From the NCBI RefSeq assembly GCF_029910215.1, contig NZ_CP110395.1, positions 3,410,001-3,474,000 on the forward strand: a stretch of 64,000 nucleotides of DNA, given 5' to 3'. Positions 26,348 to 35,206 of the stretch are shown here, one piece after another (position 1 is the stretch's first letter; the number at the start of each line of letters is the position of its first letter). Position numbers and translations under genes: made by a program. Source of the stretch: Paraburkholderia sp. D15. Lineage in GTDB: Bacteria > Pseudomonadota > Gammaproteobacteria > Burkholderiales > Burkholderiaceae. The notes under the pieces were generated by a model that saw nothing but the letters and a program-made list of their open reading frames with translations, was not told where the DNA came from and did no database searches.

Positions 26348-27556
26348 TCAGTGCGTATGCGGCGCGGCGGGCTTGTGCAGCGCATCGGACGGCGCGGCGT
26401 CGTCCATCGCGCAGCGGTGCTCGGTGGTGCCCAGATCGACCTGCAGCGTCGCATGCTGCATCGCGAAACGTTCGCGCAGCACGATGACGATCGCGTCGAG
26501 CGATTCGTCGCCGGGATGACCGGCCGGCATCACCAGATGCGCGCTCAATGCATTGCCGGTGGTGGACAGCGCCCACACGTGCAGATCGTGCACGTCGACG
26601 ACGCCGGGCTGGGTTCCCAGATAGTCGCGGATACGTTGCAGGTCGACGCCGGGCGGCACGGCGTCGAGCGCGAGGCGCACCGAATCGCGCAGCAGGCCCC
26701 ACGTCCCCACCACCACGACCGCGACCACCAGCAGACTCATCACCGGGTCGAGCCAGGTCCAGTTGGTGTAGAGAATCACCAGACCGCTGATCGCGACGGC
26801 GGCCGAGATGCCGGCATCGGCGGCCATGTGCAGAAACGCGCCGCGGATGTTGAGGTCTTCCTTCTGGCCGCGCATGAAGAGCCACGCGGAAATTCCGTTG
26901 ACGACGACGCCCGTCGTGGCGACGACGAACACCGCGAGGCCCGCGACCGGCGCGGGGTTCATCAGCCGGCCGATCGCCTCGGCGACGATCACGCCGCAGG
27001 CGAACAGCAGCAGCCCCGCGTTGGCGAGCGAGGCCAGGATCGACGAGCTGCCGTAGCCGAACGTGTAGCGGGCCGATGGGCGACGCGTGGTGAGCCAGCC
27101 CGCGCCCCAGGCGAGCAGCAGGCCGAGCACATCGGAGAGGTTGTGGCCGGCGTCGGCGAGCAGCGCGGTGGAATGCGCGAGCACGCCATAGACGGCCTGG
27201 ATCACGACGATCGCGATGTTCAGTGCGACGGCGAGTGCGAATGCGCGGCCGTGGCCTGGGACGGGGGCGTGGGCGTGGGAATGGCCGGCGTGGGAGTGGC
27301 CGCCGTGGCTGTGACCGCCGTGGGAGTGGCCAGCATGGCCGTGGTCATGGTCATGGTCAGCGTGTTTTTGCCCGAGCCGGCTTGGGTCGTCGTGGTCGTG
27401 CCCGCTATGGTCGTGCCCGCTATGGTCGTGGACGTCATGGTCATGGTCATGGCCATCATGGCCGTGATCGTCGTGTCCATGACCACCATGACCGCCGCGA
27501 TCTCCACCCGCCTCTCTCGAGCCCTCGCCTCGCCCCAACTTATCCTTTTCGCTCAT
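26348..27556 (-). CDS. Cation diffusion facilitator, zinc-type efflux transporter with His-rich N-terminus
   Basis: 402-residue inner-membrane metal/proton antiporter of the CzcD/ZitB group. The first roughly 100 residues are a metal-buffering tail with about 29 histidines in Gly-His, Asp-His and Ser-His repeats. Six transmembrane helices follow, with the transport-site motifs HNLSD in helix 2 (DAGHNLSDVLG) and HMAAD in helix 5. A C-terminal cytoplasmic ferredoxin-like domain contains the DLHVWALSTTGNALSAHL segment. The ATG at 27556 overlaps the stop of the upstream ArsR gene by ATGA, so the pair is one metal-responsive operon. Zn(II) is the likely main substrate, with Co/Cd possible. Confidence 0.94.
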   Translation of the reverse strand: MSEKDKLGRGEGSREAGGDRGGHGGHGHDDHGHDGHDHDHDVHDHSGHDHSGHDHDDPSRLGQKHADHDHDHGHAGHSHGGHSHGGHSHAGHSHAHAPVPGHGRAFALAVALNIAIVVIQAVYGVLAHSTALLADAGHNLSDVLGLLLAWGAGWLTTRRPSARYTFGYGSSSILASLANAGLLLFACGVIVAEAIGRLMNPAPVAGLAVFVVATTGVVVNGISAWLFMRGQKEDLNIRGAFLHMAADAGISAAVAISGLVILYTNWTWLDPVMSLLVVAVVVVGTWGLLRDSVRLALDAVPPGVDLQRIRDYLGTQPGVVDVHDLHVWALSTTGNALSAHLVMPAGHPGDESLDAIVIVLRERFAMQHATLQVDLGTTEHRCAMDDAAPSDALHKPAAPHTH

Positions 27557-27936
27557 GTCGCATCCACTGGAAAATCGCTGGCCGGTTCGGCCACATGCTC
27601 CAGCATGCCGCTGAGCATCGCGCTGATGTGCCGGTCCGCCGCTGCATAGAAGACCTGCTTGCCCTGGCGCTCAGCGCGCACGATCCGCGCCGCGCGCAGC
27701 AAGCGCAGATGATGACTCACCAGCGACGGCGACAAGCCCAGCGCCTCGGCTATCGCCCCGACCGCGAGCCGTCCGTCGACGCACGCCAGCACGATACGCA
27801 AGCGCGTCGGATCGCCGAGCAGACGGAACAGATCGGCCAGCGGCACGATGGTGTCGGCGGACCGGTCGTCGATGCGGACCGCCGGGCCGGCGGCAGCGGC
27901 GGAAACGTTGGCGGTATCGGAAGCGTTGGACACCAT
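27553..27936 (-). CDS. ArsR/SmtB-family zinc-responsive repressor
   Basis: 127-residue winged-helix metal sensor. The recognition region is IAEALGLSPSLVSHHLRLL, and the helix-5 metal site reads D-x-H-x10-H-x2-E (in ADRHISAMLSG and MLEHVAEP), the same spacing as Asp104/His106/His117/Glu120 of SmtB, which binds Zn(II). No helix-3 Cys motif (ELCVCDL type) is present, so an arsenic or cadmium thiolate site is unlikely. The ATG at 27936 gives the shorter protein; an in-frame start at 27996 would place the operator inside the gene. It should repress its own operon with the CDF exporter. Confidence 0.88.
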   Translation of the reverse strand: MVSNASDTANVSAAAAGPAVRIDDRSADTIVPLADLFRLLGDPTRLRIVLACVDGRLAVGAIAEALGLSPSLVSHHLRLLRAARIVRAERQGKQVFYAAADRHISAMLSGMLEHVAEPASDFPVDAT

Positions 27937-27959
27937 GGCAGCGGTCAATGTCAGCTCAC

Positions 27960-27979
27960 ATATGAACAAGTATTCAAAT
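27960..27979 (-). promoter_or_regulatory. Predicted ArsR/SmtB operator with overlapping promoter
   Basis: On the minus strand the sequence ATTTGAA-N6-TTCATAT forms a near-perfect inverted repeat with the TGAA-N6-TTCA core known for SmtB/CzrA-type repressors. It lies 24 bp upstream of the repressor start. A -35-like TTGACC with TAACAT 17 bp further (about 27978-28006) would put the operator over or next to the -10, consistent with autorepression. Confidence 0.7.
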
Positions 27980-28073
27980 GTTATAGACATCGACATGACC
28001 GGTCAAATCGGAGCGCCAGGCATCGAGTGTGGGAAAATGCGGCCTCTGCCCCACCCGAATGCCACCCCCCGTC

Positions 28074-29921
28074 ATGCAACCTGTCTTTGACCGCGCGTTC
28101 GCGGCGCATCGTGACGGCCGCCTCGACGACGCCGAACGCGACTATCGCGCGACACTCGACGGCAACCCCGCGCACGTCGACGCGCTGCACCTGCTGGGCG
28201 TGCTGCGCCATCAGCAAGGCCAGCATGCCGAAGCCGTCGACCTCGTGCGGCGCGCGGTGAAACTGCGTCCGGAAGATGCCGCGCTGCAACTGAATCTCGG
28301 CAACGCGCTGAAAGCGCTGGGCCAGATCGACGACGCCATCGAGCAGTTCCGCAACGCGCTGACGCTCGCGCCGTCGTTCCCGATGGCGCACTACAACCTC
28401 GGCAACGCGTACGCGATGCAAGGCCGTCACGAAGACGCCGCCGATGCCTTCGAAAAGTCGTTGCGCCTGCAACCGGACGACGCGTCGTCGCACAACAACC
28501 TCGGCAACGCGCGTCACGCGCTCGGCCAGCACGATGCCGCGATCGCATCGTTCCAGCGCACGCTCGAACTGCGTCCGGGGCACGCCGGCGCGCTGAACAA
28601 CATGGGCATGTCGCTGAACGCGCTCGGCCGCGCGGACGAGGCGATCCCGTGCTTCCAGACCGCGCTCGCGGCCGAACCACGCTTCGTCGCCGCGCACTTC
28701 AACCTCGCCAATACCTACGATGCCACCGGTCGCCACGCGGAAGCGGCGAAGTCGTTCGAAGCGGCGCTGCGCCTGCAGCCGAATCTGCCGCCCGCGATCT
28801 TCGGCATGGGCAATGCGCTGGCGGCGCTCGGGCGTCACGCGCAGGCGCTGCCGTACCTCGAACGCTCGGTCGGTCTCGATCCGCGGTTCGCGCTCGCGTG
28901 GCTGAGTCTGGGCACCGCGCATCTCGCGCTGGGCGCGCATGCGCCCGCCGTGCGCGCGTTCGATCAGGCCTTGCGTCAGCGTCCCGATCTCGCGTCCGCG
29001 CATATGAACCGCGCGCTGGCGTGGCTCGCGATGCGCGACTTCGCGCGCGGTCTGCCGGAATACGAATGGCGGCTGCAAACCATGGCCGACCCGGCGATCC
29101 AGACGCTGCCGCGCTGGCATGGCGAACCGATCGCGCAACGCACGCTGCTGATCCACGCGGAGCAAGGTTTCGGCGATACGCTGCAATTCGCGCGCTTCGT
29201 GCCGCTCGCCGCGCAGCGTGCGGCGCGGGTGGTGCTTGAAGTGCAGCCGTCGCTGGTGCCGCTTCTCGCGCCGGCCGCGCAAGCATGGCGCGTGACGCTG
29301 ATCGCCCAAGGCGCGCCCCGCCCCGCCGCCGATCTGCAATGCCCGCTGCTGAGCCTGCCGCTCGCGCTCGGCACGACGTACGACACGATTCCGGCACGCA
29401 CGCCTTACGTCAGCGTGCCGCCCGCGTATGGCCGCAAATGGCGCGGGTCGCTCGGCGGTCAGGCGAAACGGAAAATCGGCCTTGCGTGGTCGGGGCGCAT
29501 TCAGGCCAACGAAACACGCACCATGCCGCTCGCCGCGCTCGATCCGCTGTTCGCGCTCGACGGCATCGACTGGATCGTGCTGCAACCCGATCTGAGCGCG
29601 GACGAACGCGCGGCGCTCGACGCGCATCCGCGCGCGGCGTCGATTCATCGCTTCGACAAGCGGATCGGCGATTTCGCGGATACGGCGGCGATCATCGAAC
29701 GGCTCGACGCGGTGGTGTCGATCGATACGTCGATCGCGCACCTCGCGGGCGCGTTGCGCAAAACCACCTGGCTGATGCTGCCGTTCGCGGCGGATTGGCG
29801 CTGGTTCACCGGCGACGCGCGTAGCCCGTGGTATCCGGACGCGACGCTCGTGCGTCAGCCGCGGCCCGGCGCGTGGGACGAAGTCGTCGAGGTGGTGGCG
29901 AACGCGTTGCGGCACGGCTAG
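28074..29921 (+). CDS. TPR-repeat protein with glycosyltransferase-9-like C-terminal domain
   Basis: 615-residue protein. About nine or ten tetratricopeptide repeats cover residues 1-330 (for example YNLGNAYAMQGRHEDAADAF and NNLGNARHALGQHDAAIASF). A C-terminal domain of about 270 residues follows, with LLIHAEQGFGDTLQFARFVP, IGLAWSGRIQANETRTMPL and VVSIDTSIAHLAGAL, as in heptosyltransferase-like (GT9) folds. Proteins of this kind are linked to glycosylation of surface structures, but the acceptor is unknown. ATGs at 28059 and 28074 are both possible; neither has a clear ribosome-binding site. Divergent from the ArsR operon and followed by a strong terminator. Confidence 0.82.
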   Translation: MQPVFDRAFAAHRDGRLDDAERDYRATLDGNPAHVDALHLLGVLRHQQGQHAEAVDLVRRAVKLRPEDAALQLNLGNALKALGQIDDAIEQFRNALTLAPSFPMAHYNLGNAYAMQGRHEDAADAFEKSLRLQPDDASSHNNLGNARHALGQHDAAIASFQRTLELRPGHAGALNNMGMSLNALGRADEAIPCFQTALAAEPRFVAAHFNLANTYDATGRHAEAAKSFEAALRLQPNLPPAIFGMGNALAALGRHAQALPYLERSVGLDPRFALAWLSLGTAHLALGAHAPAVRAFDQALRQRPDLASAHMNRALAWLAMRDFARGLPEYEWRLQTMADPAIQTLPRWHGEPIAQRTLLIHAEQGFGDTLQFARFVPLAAQRAARVVLEVQPSLVPLLAPAAQAWRVTLIAQGAPRPAADLQCPLLSLPLALGTTYDTIPARTPYVSVPPAYGRKWRGSLGGQAKRKIGLAWSGRIQANETRTMPLAALDPLFALDGIDWIVLQPDLSADERAALDAHPRAASIHRFDKRIGDFADTAAIIERLDAVVSIDTSIAHLAGALRKTTWLMLPFAADWRWFTGDARSPWYPDATLVRQPRPGAWDEVVEVVANALRHG

Positions 29922-29967
29922 TCGAGGCGATCGCGCGAACCGTCGCGAGATGCCCGCTTGTGAAAAC

Positions 29968-30009
29968 AAAAACCCCGTGCTCACCTTCACAGTGAGCACG
30001 GGGTTTTTT
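29968..30009. terminator. Bidirectional rho-independent terminator
   Basis: A perfect 12-bp stem CCCCGTGCTCAC / GTGAGCACGGGG (29973-29984, 29992-30003) is flanked by an A-run and six Ts. It lies between the convergent TPR gene and MHS transporter gene. The next 120 bp hold CAAGCGGTAC direct repeats (30040-30072). Confidence 0.93.
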
Positions 30010-30131
30010 CATGCGCGCCTCATGGGTACCAATCGGCTATCAAGCGGTACCAAGCGGTACCCAAGCGGCTACCGGCACAACGCCAGGTCATCCCGGCGTC
30101 ATCCCGGCATTGTCACGACATCATCGACACG

Positions 30132-31436
30132 TCACGCTGCCCGATACTGATTGCGCGATTCCGGCGTGCGGTACAGCACCAGCGTCGCGATCAGCCCGCA
30201 GATCGCCGCCACGCCGAGGAACAGCCCCGGCGCCGCCTTGTTTTCCGTGGTGTGAATCAGCAAAGTCGAGATGGCCGGCGTGAAGCCGCCGATCGTCGTC
30301 GCGAGACTGTAGGCCAGCGAGAAGCCGGCGGTGCGCACTTCGACCGGCATGACTTCGGTGAGCGCCACCACCATCGCGCCGTTATAGCTGCCGTACAGGA
30401 ACGACAGCCACAATTCGACCACCAGCAGACGCACGAAGGACGGATCCGCCACCAGCCATTGCAGCGCCGGATACGCGGTGATAATGGTCAGAATCGTGAA
30501 CGCCAGCAGCACCGGACGACGCCCGATGCGGTCCGACAGCGCGCCCGCGAGCGGCAGCCAGATCAGATTCGACAGACCGATGCAGACGGTCACCACGAGC
30601 GTGTCGATGGACGACAGTTTCAGCACTTCCTTGCCGAAGGTCGGCGTGTACGCGGTGATCATGTAGAACGACACCGTGGTCATGATCACCATGCCCATGC
30701 CGCCAAGCACGATGCCCCAGTTGGCGGCCATCGTCTTCATGATCTCGCCCATGCTCGGGCGATGCTTGCGCGCCTTGAACTCCTCGGTTTCCTGCAGCGA
30801 ACGGCGGATCAGGAACAGGAACGGCACGATCAGACAGCCGATCAGGAACGGCACGCGCCAGCCCCACGCTCCCATCTGGTCGGCCGGCAGCACCTTGTTC
30901 AGGATCACGCCGATCAGCGCCGCGAACACCACCGCAACCTGCTGGCTGCCCGACTGCCACGCGCAGTAGAAGCCCTTGTTGCCCTTGGTCGCGATCTCCG
31001 ACAGATACACCGACACGCCGCCCAGTTCGACCCCGGCCGAGAAGCCCTGCAGCAACCGGCCGAACAGCACGAGCGCGGGCGCGAGCATGCCGATCGTCGC
31101 GTAGCCTGGAATCGCCGCGACCGTGAGCGTGCCGAGCGCCATCAGCCCGAGCGTGAGGATCAGGCCTTTGCGCCGGCCGTGATGGTCGATGTACGCGCCG
31201 AGCACGATCGCGCCGAGCGGACGCATCAGGAAGCCCGCGCCGAACACCGACAGCGACAGCATCAGCGACGCGAATTCGCTACCGCTCGGAAAATAGGTCT
31301 TGGCGATGTGAGACGCGTAATAGCCGTAGACCATGAAGTCATACATCTCAAGAAAGTTGCCGCTGACGACGCGGAAAACCGTCTTGACCTTGGACTCGTC
31401 GGAGGACGATGAGGTGGCGTGTGTCGCAGTAGACAT
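30132..31436 (-). CDS. MHS-family MFS transporter, citrate/tricarballylate type
   Basis: 434-residue inner-membrane proton symporter with twelve predicted helices. The N-terminal [19 protein letters not shown], the loop 2-3 motif [26 protein letters not shown] and the second-half [14 protein letters not shown] are typical of the metabolite:H+ symporter family. Length and sequence style are closest to citrate/tricarballylate carriers. The ATG at 31436 matches family length; the frame extends upstream without similarity. It stands alone between a terminator and a 400-bp gap that holds no evident gene. Confidence 0.86.
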   Translation of the reverse strand: MSTATHATSSSSDESKVKTVFRVVSGNFLEMYDFMVYGYYASHIAKTYFPSGSEFASLMLSLSVFGAGFLMRPLGAIVLGAYIDHHGRRKGLILTLGLMALGTLTVAAIPGYATIGMLAPALVLFGRLLQGFSAGVELGGVSVYLSEIATKGNKGFYCAWQSGSQQVAVVFAALIGVILNKVLPADQMGAWGWRVPFLIGCLIVPFLFLIRRSLQETEEFKARKHRPSMGEIMKTMAANWGIVLGGMGMVIMTTVSFYMITAYTPTFGKEVLKLSSIDTLVVTVCIGLSNLIWLPLAGALSDRIGRRPVLLAFTILTIITAYPALQWLVADPSFVRLLVVELWLSFLYGSYNGAMVVALTEVMPVEVRTAGFSLAYSLATTIGGFTPAISTLLIHTTENKAAPGLFLGVAAICGLIATLVLYRTPESRNQYRAA

Positions 31437-31836
31437 GACATTCTCGGAGAAGCCCGTCGCCGCGAGGTTGGCCGGCGGCCAGGCAGTTGAAACGATCCAC
31501 TGGTTCCGGTGGGCGGATGGCTGACGCAAACGCGCAGCAGAACGCGCCGGGGGCGCTGCATTTTCATGCCGGCAGGATTCGCTTGAAATCAGGGTTAACC
31601 TGCGACGCGCAGTGTGAACCCCAGTTGTGAATTGCGTCTTACCGGTTGCTCGACATGTTACCGTCGATGGCGCGATCGCGTCATGCACGGCGGCATGCCT
31701 ACAAATTCATTACAGCCCGTTCAGCAAGGGCTTTTCGCGCATGACGCCGTGCCTGGCATCGCGCGTGACACATGGTTCGCACGCGTGTCGTCGCGATAGA
31801 ATTTGCTGCCAGGCACTCTTCCTCGATCTCCACCCG
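31437..31836. other. 400-bp intergenic region without evident gene
   Basis: Divergent gap between the MHS transporter and GNAT genes. A -10-like TAGAAT at 31797-31802 lies 35 bp before the GNAT start. No RNA gene, repeat or conserved short gene was recognised. Confidence 0.4.
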
Positions 31837-32361
31837 ATGCAATCCCCCCACGCTCTCTCCCTACGCAACGCGACCCTCGCGGACGCCGCCCTCATCGCGT
31901 CGATTCATAGCACCAGCTGGCAAGCCACGTATCGCGGCTTGCTACCCGATGCGTTCCTCGACGGCGAAGTCACGCGCGACCGGGCCGCATATTGGGAAGC
32001 GCGCTTGAGCGCACCGGGCGGCGAACGGCGCATCGTGCTGATCGCCGAACTCGAAGGCGAGCCGATCGGTTTCGTGTGCGTGGAGCGTCAGCCGGAATCC
32101 GCGTGGGGTGTGCTGCTCGATAATCTGCACGCGTTGCCGGGGTACCAGGGCATCGGCGTCGGCAAGCTGCTGATGCGCGCCGCGAAAGATTGGGCGCGCG
32201 AGCAAGGCGAAACGCAGTTGTATCTGTACGTGCTCGAAGGCAATGCGCCCGCGATCGGCTTTTACGAGCGGCAAGGCTGGCAGTTCGTCGGCGCGGAGCC
32301 GGATCATATGGGCGGCGTGGATATCACCGCGCTGCGTTATGTGTTCCGGCTGGACCGGTAA
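31837..32361 (+). CDS. GNAT-family N-acetyltransferase
   Basis: 174-residue acetyl-CoA-dependent acetyltransferase. The fold elements are visible: SIHSTSWQATYRGLLPD (N-terminal helices), the beta4 segment GEPIGFVCVERQ, the acetyl-CoA motif A LPGYQGIGVGKLLMRAA with the Q/R-x-x-G-x-G/A pattern, and the closing NAPAIGFYERQGWQFVG. The N-terminal ATY-RGLLP feature is common in family members annotated as ribosomal- or amine-type acetyltransferases, but the substrate cannot be inferred. The ATG at 31837 starts where similarity begins. Convergent with the DUF2968 gene 34 bp away. Confidence 0.88.
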   Translation: MQSPHALSLRNATLADAALIASIHSTSWQATYRGLLPDAFLDGEVTRDRAAYWEARLSAPGGERRIVLIAELEGEPIGFVCVERQPESAWGVLLDNLHALPGYQGIGVGKLLMRAAKDWAREQGETQLYLYVLEGNAPAIGFYERQGWQFVGAEPDHMGGVDITALRYVFRLDR

Positions 32362-32395
32362 GCGGTAAGCGATGCGCGTGCGCTCACGCCTGTTC

Positions 32396-33082
32396 TCAAT
32401 TGCGCGGCGGCAAACCCGCCTCGGTCTGTCTCTGCAGCTGAATCACTTCGCCTTGCACCTGCCGCAACTGCGCCTGCACCTTGTCCTTTTCCATGCGTAG
32501 CGCGGCGGCTTCACCTTGCGTCTGCCGCTGATAGTCGTCGACCCTCGCCTGCTGCGTGCGCGCGACGTTGAGGTCCGCCTGCAGACGTTTCGCCCGATCC
32601 GTCGACATCGCGATGATGTCTTCGAGGTACGCCTTCTGCGCCTGCAACTGCATGCGGCGGATTTCGACATCCGCGAGTTGCGCCGTCTGTTGCGCAAAAC
32701 CGGCGTACATCGATTCGGCGCGGCTCGTGTCGTCGGTTCGGATGACGCGCCAGAAGTGTTTGTCCTGAAACAGCGCGACGTAATACGCCATCTGCCGCGG
32801 ATAGAAAAACAGGCTCGCGCCGTAGCTGCCGTTGTAGGTGGTGCGCAGTTCGCTCAGCTTCGCGTCGTGAATCAGTTGCGTGAGTTCGGCGACGTTGCCC
32901 TGGGCGTCGGTTGATAGGACTGAAGCAGCCGTCGTGACCGATGCGGCGGATGCGATAGCGGCGCTCGACGCGTTGCGCGGCGCCGCCGTTTCGCCCTGCG
33001 CGGCCATCACGCCGCCGCCGGACGACAGCGCACACGACGCGGCGACCAGCACGGCTCGCCACATTAGTAAGGGATGCTTCAT
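32396..33082 (-). CDS. Secreted coiled-coil DUF2968 protein
   Basis: 228-residue exported protein of unknown function. A signal peptide (about residues 1-28, hydrophobic stretch ending VMAAQG) precedes a low-complexity Ala/Ser/Thr segment. A globular part has ELRTTYNGSYGASLFFYPRQ and VALFQDKHFWRVIRT, and a long coiled coil runs from about residue 140 to the end (Arg/Gln/Glu-rich). The start at 33082 has GGAG nine bases upstream. It matches the Burkholderia-type DUF2968 group. Probably periplasmic. Confidence 0.8.
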   Translation of the reverse strand: MKHPLLMWRAVLVAASCALSSGGGVMAAQGETAAPRNASSAAIASAASVTTAASVLSTDAQGNVAELTQLIHDAKLSELRTTYNGSYGASLFFYPRQMAYYVALFQDKHFWRVIRTDDTSRAESMYAGFAQQTAQLADVEIRRMQLQAQKAYLEDIIAMSTDRAKRLQADLNVARTQQARVDDYQRQTQGEAAALRMEKDKVQAQLRQVQGEVIQLQRQTEAGLPPRN

Positions 33083-33251
33083 ACGTGCATGCTCCATGCG
33101 ATTCCAGAACAGCCGGGCATTATCGCGCGGATCAGCCGTCAAACGAAGCGTTCGGGCGTCGACGGAAAAGACCTTGGAGGGAGATGAAACGACCGCGCCG
33201 GCATTGCAACGAATGCCGCGCTCAGGATGAAATTTCGCTGGGGGTGTTGAG

Positions 33252-33292
33252 AAAAAACCGGAGGTTGCGCCCCGCCATGGGTACGCAACCTC
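33252..33292 (-). terminator. Rho-independent terminator of the C26 hydrolase gene
   Basis: On the minus strand GAGGTTGCG (33292-33284) pairs with CGCAACCTC (33269-33261), with the loop between, and is followed by CGG and a run of six Ts (33257-33252). It lies just after the stop at 33314. Confidence 0.8.
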
Positions 33293-33313
33293 GCACACGC
33301 TGTCAGCGCACAA

Positions 33314-35077
33314 TCAGAAGCGCGTTTCGCGCGCCACGCGCAGGAACGTGTCGAGCAACGGCGTGCAGTCGAGCAGTTCCGGCCCGCCCGCGCGATGAAA
33401 CTCCGGATGCCACTGCACACCCATCACGAACGGCGCGCGACGATAACGCACCGCTTCGATGATGCCGTCCGACGCCGACACCGCCTCGATATTGAGGTCG
33501 CGGCCGAGCGTCTTGACCGCCTGATGGTGGATCGAATTGACGATCGCGTCGCGCCGCCCCGGGAACATGTTGGCGAGCGTCGAGCCATCCGGAAAATGGA
33601 TGCCGTGCCGATGCTGATCGTAGTTCTCGTTGACGTGCGCGCCGGCGGTCGGCACGTCGGTGGCGATGTCCTGATACAGCGTGCCGCCGAACGCCACGTT
33701 GATCAGTTGGCAACCGCGGCATACGCCGAGCACCGGCTTGCCCGATTCGATGAACTCGTGCAGCAGTTCCAGTTCGTACATGTCGCGCACGCGGTCGCCG
33801 GGCCACTCGTGGCTGGTCGCGCTTTCCGCGTACGACTGCGGCGACACGTCGGCGCCGCCCTGCAGCAGCAGACCGTCCAGATGCTTCGCGTAGTCGCGCA
33901 GACGGATATTGCTCGGATGCAGCATGCCTTGATGGCCGACCGTCGGAATCATGAACACCAGCACGTCGCGCGACATCACCCAATGCGCGATCGATTCCTC
34001 CAGGTATTGCAGCGTCTTGCCGCGTAGCCCTTTCGCGCCCGGCTCCGGATGGAAGATTCGCGCCGACACGCCGATGCGCAGCGTGCGCTGCGTGATCCGC
34101 TGCCCGGCGCGATCGAACAGCTGACGCGCGCGCGCCGCGATGATGCGGCCGAACACCGTCCATGCGGAATCGTTCTGCTTCAGATAGCGCGGCGGAGACG
34201 GCGGCAACGCGTTCGGCGGCGGCGGGTTCGAGGCGGTGAAATCGGGCGCCGCGCCGAATCCGGGCGGCGGTGCGCCGGCCGGCCGCTGCGCTGCTGCCGC
34301 AGCTGCACCCGCGGCGGCCGCTTCCGCGGCGACGGCCGCCGACGACGCGGATGCGGCGGAACCGTCTGCCGCGACGGTGGCGCTGTCCACGGGAATGACG
34401 GGTGCGGCCGGGGTGGCCTTGACTGCGCCGGTCAGCGGGTCGCTGCTGGCGAGCGTCGGCTCGGGTTTTGTTTGTTGAGACGCGGGCGGGACTGAAGCTG
34501 CTGAAGGTGCTGAAGGCGTGGAAGGTGCGGCGCTCTTGCCGCGTGCCGACTGCGCGTCGCGCGCCGCCCTCTCGTGCACTTCCGACTCCTGCTTCGCCGT
34601 CGATGCCGCCGCCGCGCTGCGCGCTTCGGCGGCATCGCGACGACGTGCGGCCTGCGGATCGGCCGGTGTGACGGCGGATGCGCTGTCGGGGTCGTCGGTG
34701 GACGAGCGCACGGCGGCTTCCTCGGCGGCGGCCTCGGTCGCGGCGGATGGCGTGACCGCATCCTTGACCGGAGACTGGATCGCATCTTCATGCGATGGCG
34801 GCAACGACGATGCCGGATCGGGCGGCGGCGCGCTGGGTGCCGGAGACGACTCGCCAGCACTGGCAGAACCCGACGCGGACGATGCCCCCGAAGGCGCACC
34901 GGAACGTCCCCCGGACGCCGCGCCGGAAATTGCACCCGACGGTGACGGCGCGGATGCAGGCGGGGTCGGCGTTGCAGTTGGAGAGGCCGACGACGGCGCG
35001 GGCGAAGGGGCCGGCGAAGCCGAAGGTGACGAGGGACTGCCGGGTTGACCGGCGTTTTCAGGTTTGTTTTCGCTCAT
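33314..35077 (-). CDS. Class I glutamine amidotransferase-like (peptidase C26) hydrolase with long disordered N-terminus
   Basis: 587-residue protein. The C-terminal domain of about 270 residues is a gamma-glutamyl-GABA hydrolase/PuuD-type enzyme: LLLQGGADVSPQSY, nucleophile Cys in GKPVLGVCRGCQLINVA, and the His-Glu pair in GVQWHPEFH. It would cut gamma-glutamyl amide bonds, as in polyamine catabolism or glutathione-like compounds. The first roughly 300 residues are almost entirely Ala, Ser, Pro, Glu, Asp and Thr, with no domain or signal peptide, ending in a Pro-rich PPPPNALPPSPPRYLKQ linker. Usual family length is about 250 residues, so the extension is extreme. The ATG at 35077 opens MSENKPEN; an in-frame codon at 35101 is less likely. 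Confidence 0.85.
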   Translation of the reverse strand: MSENKPENAGQPGSPSSPSASPAPSPAPSSASPTATPTPPASAPSPSGAISGAASGGRSGAPSGASSASGSASAGESSPAPSAPPPDPASSLPPSHEDAIQSPVKDAVTPSAATEAAAEEAAVRSSTDDPDSASAVTPADPQAARRRDAAEARSAAAASTAKQESEVHERAARDAQSARGKSAAPSTPSAPSAASVPPASQQTKPEPTLASSDPLTGAVKATPAAPVIPVDSATVAADGSAASASSAAVAAEAAAAGAAAAAAQRPAGAPPPGFGAAPDFTASNPPPPNALPPSPPRYLKQNDSAWTVFGRIIAARARQLFDRAGQRITQRTLRIGVSARIFHPEPGAKGLRGKTLQYLEESIAHWVMSRDVLVFMIPTVGHQGMLHPSNIRLRDYAKHLDGLLLQGGADVSPQSYAESATSHEWPGDRVRDMYELELLHEFIESGKPVLGVCRGCQLINVAFGGTLYQDIATDVPTAGAHVNENYDQHRHGIHFPDGSTLANMFPGRRDAIVNSIHHQAVKTLGRDLNIEAVSASDGIIEAVRYRRAPFVMGVQWHPEFHRAGGPELLDCTPLLDTFLRVARETRF

Positions 35078-35206
35078 GACAGTCAGACAGGCGCCTTCCA
35101 CGCGAACGAATGAATATGCCCTGATTATCCGCTAGCGAGCCAGGCGCGGCAAACCCGCACACAATTGCTCACATTGTTGAGCCGGACGACACAATCCGCG
35201 GAGAAC

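Noticed and set aside
31437..31836. Possible short gene or RNA in the 400-bp gap.
   Set aside because: Open frames lack start signals and similarity; no RNA fold recognised.
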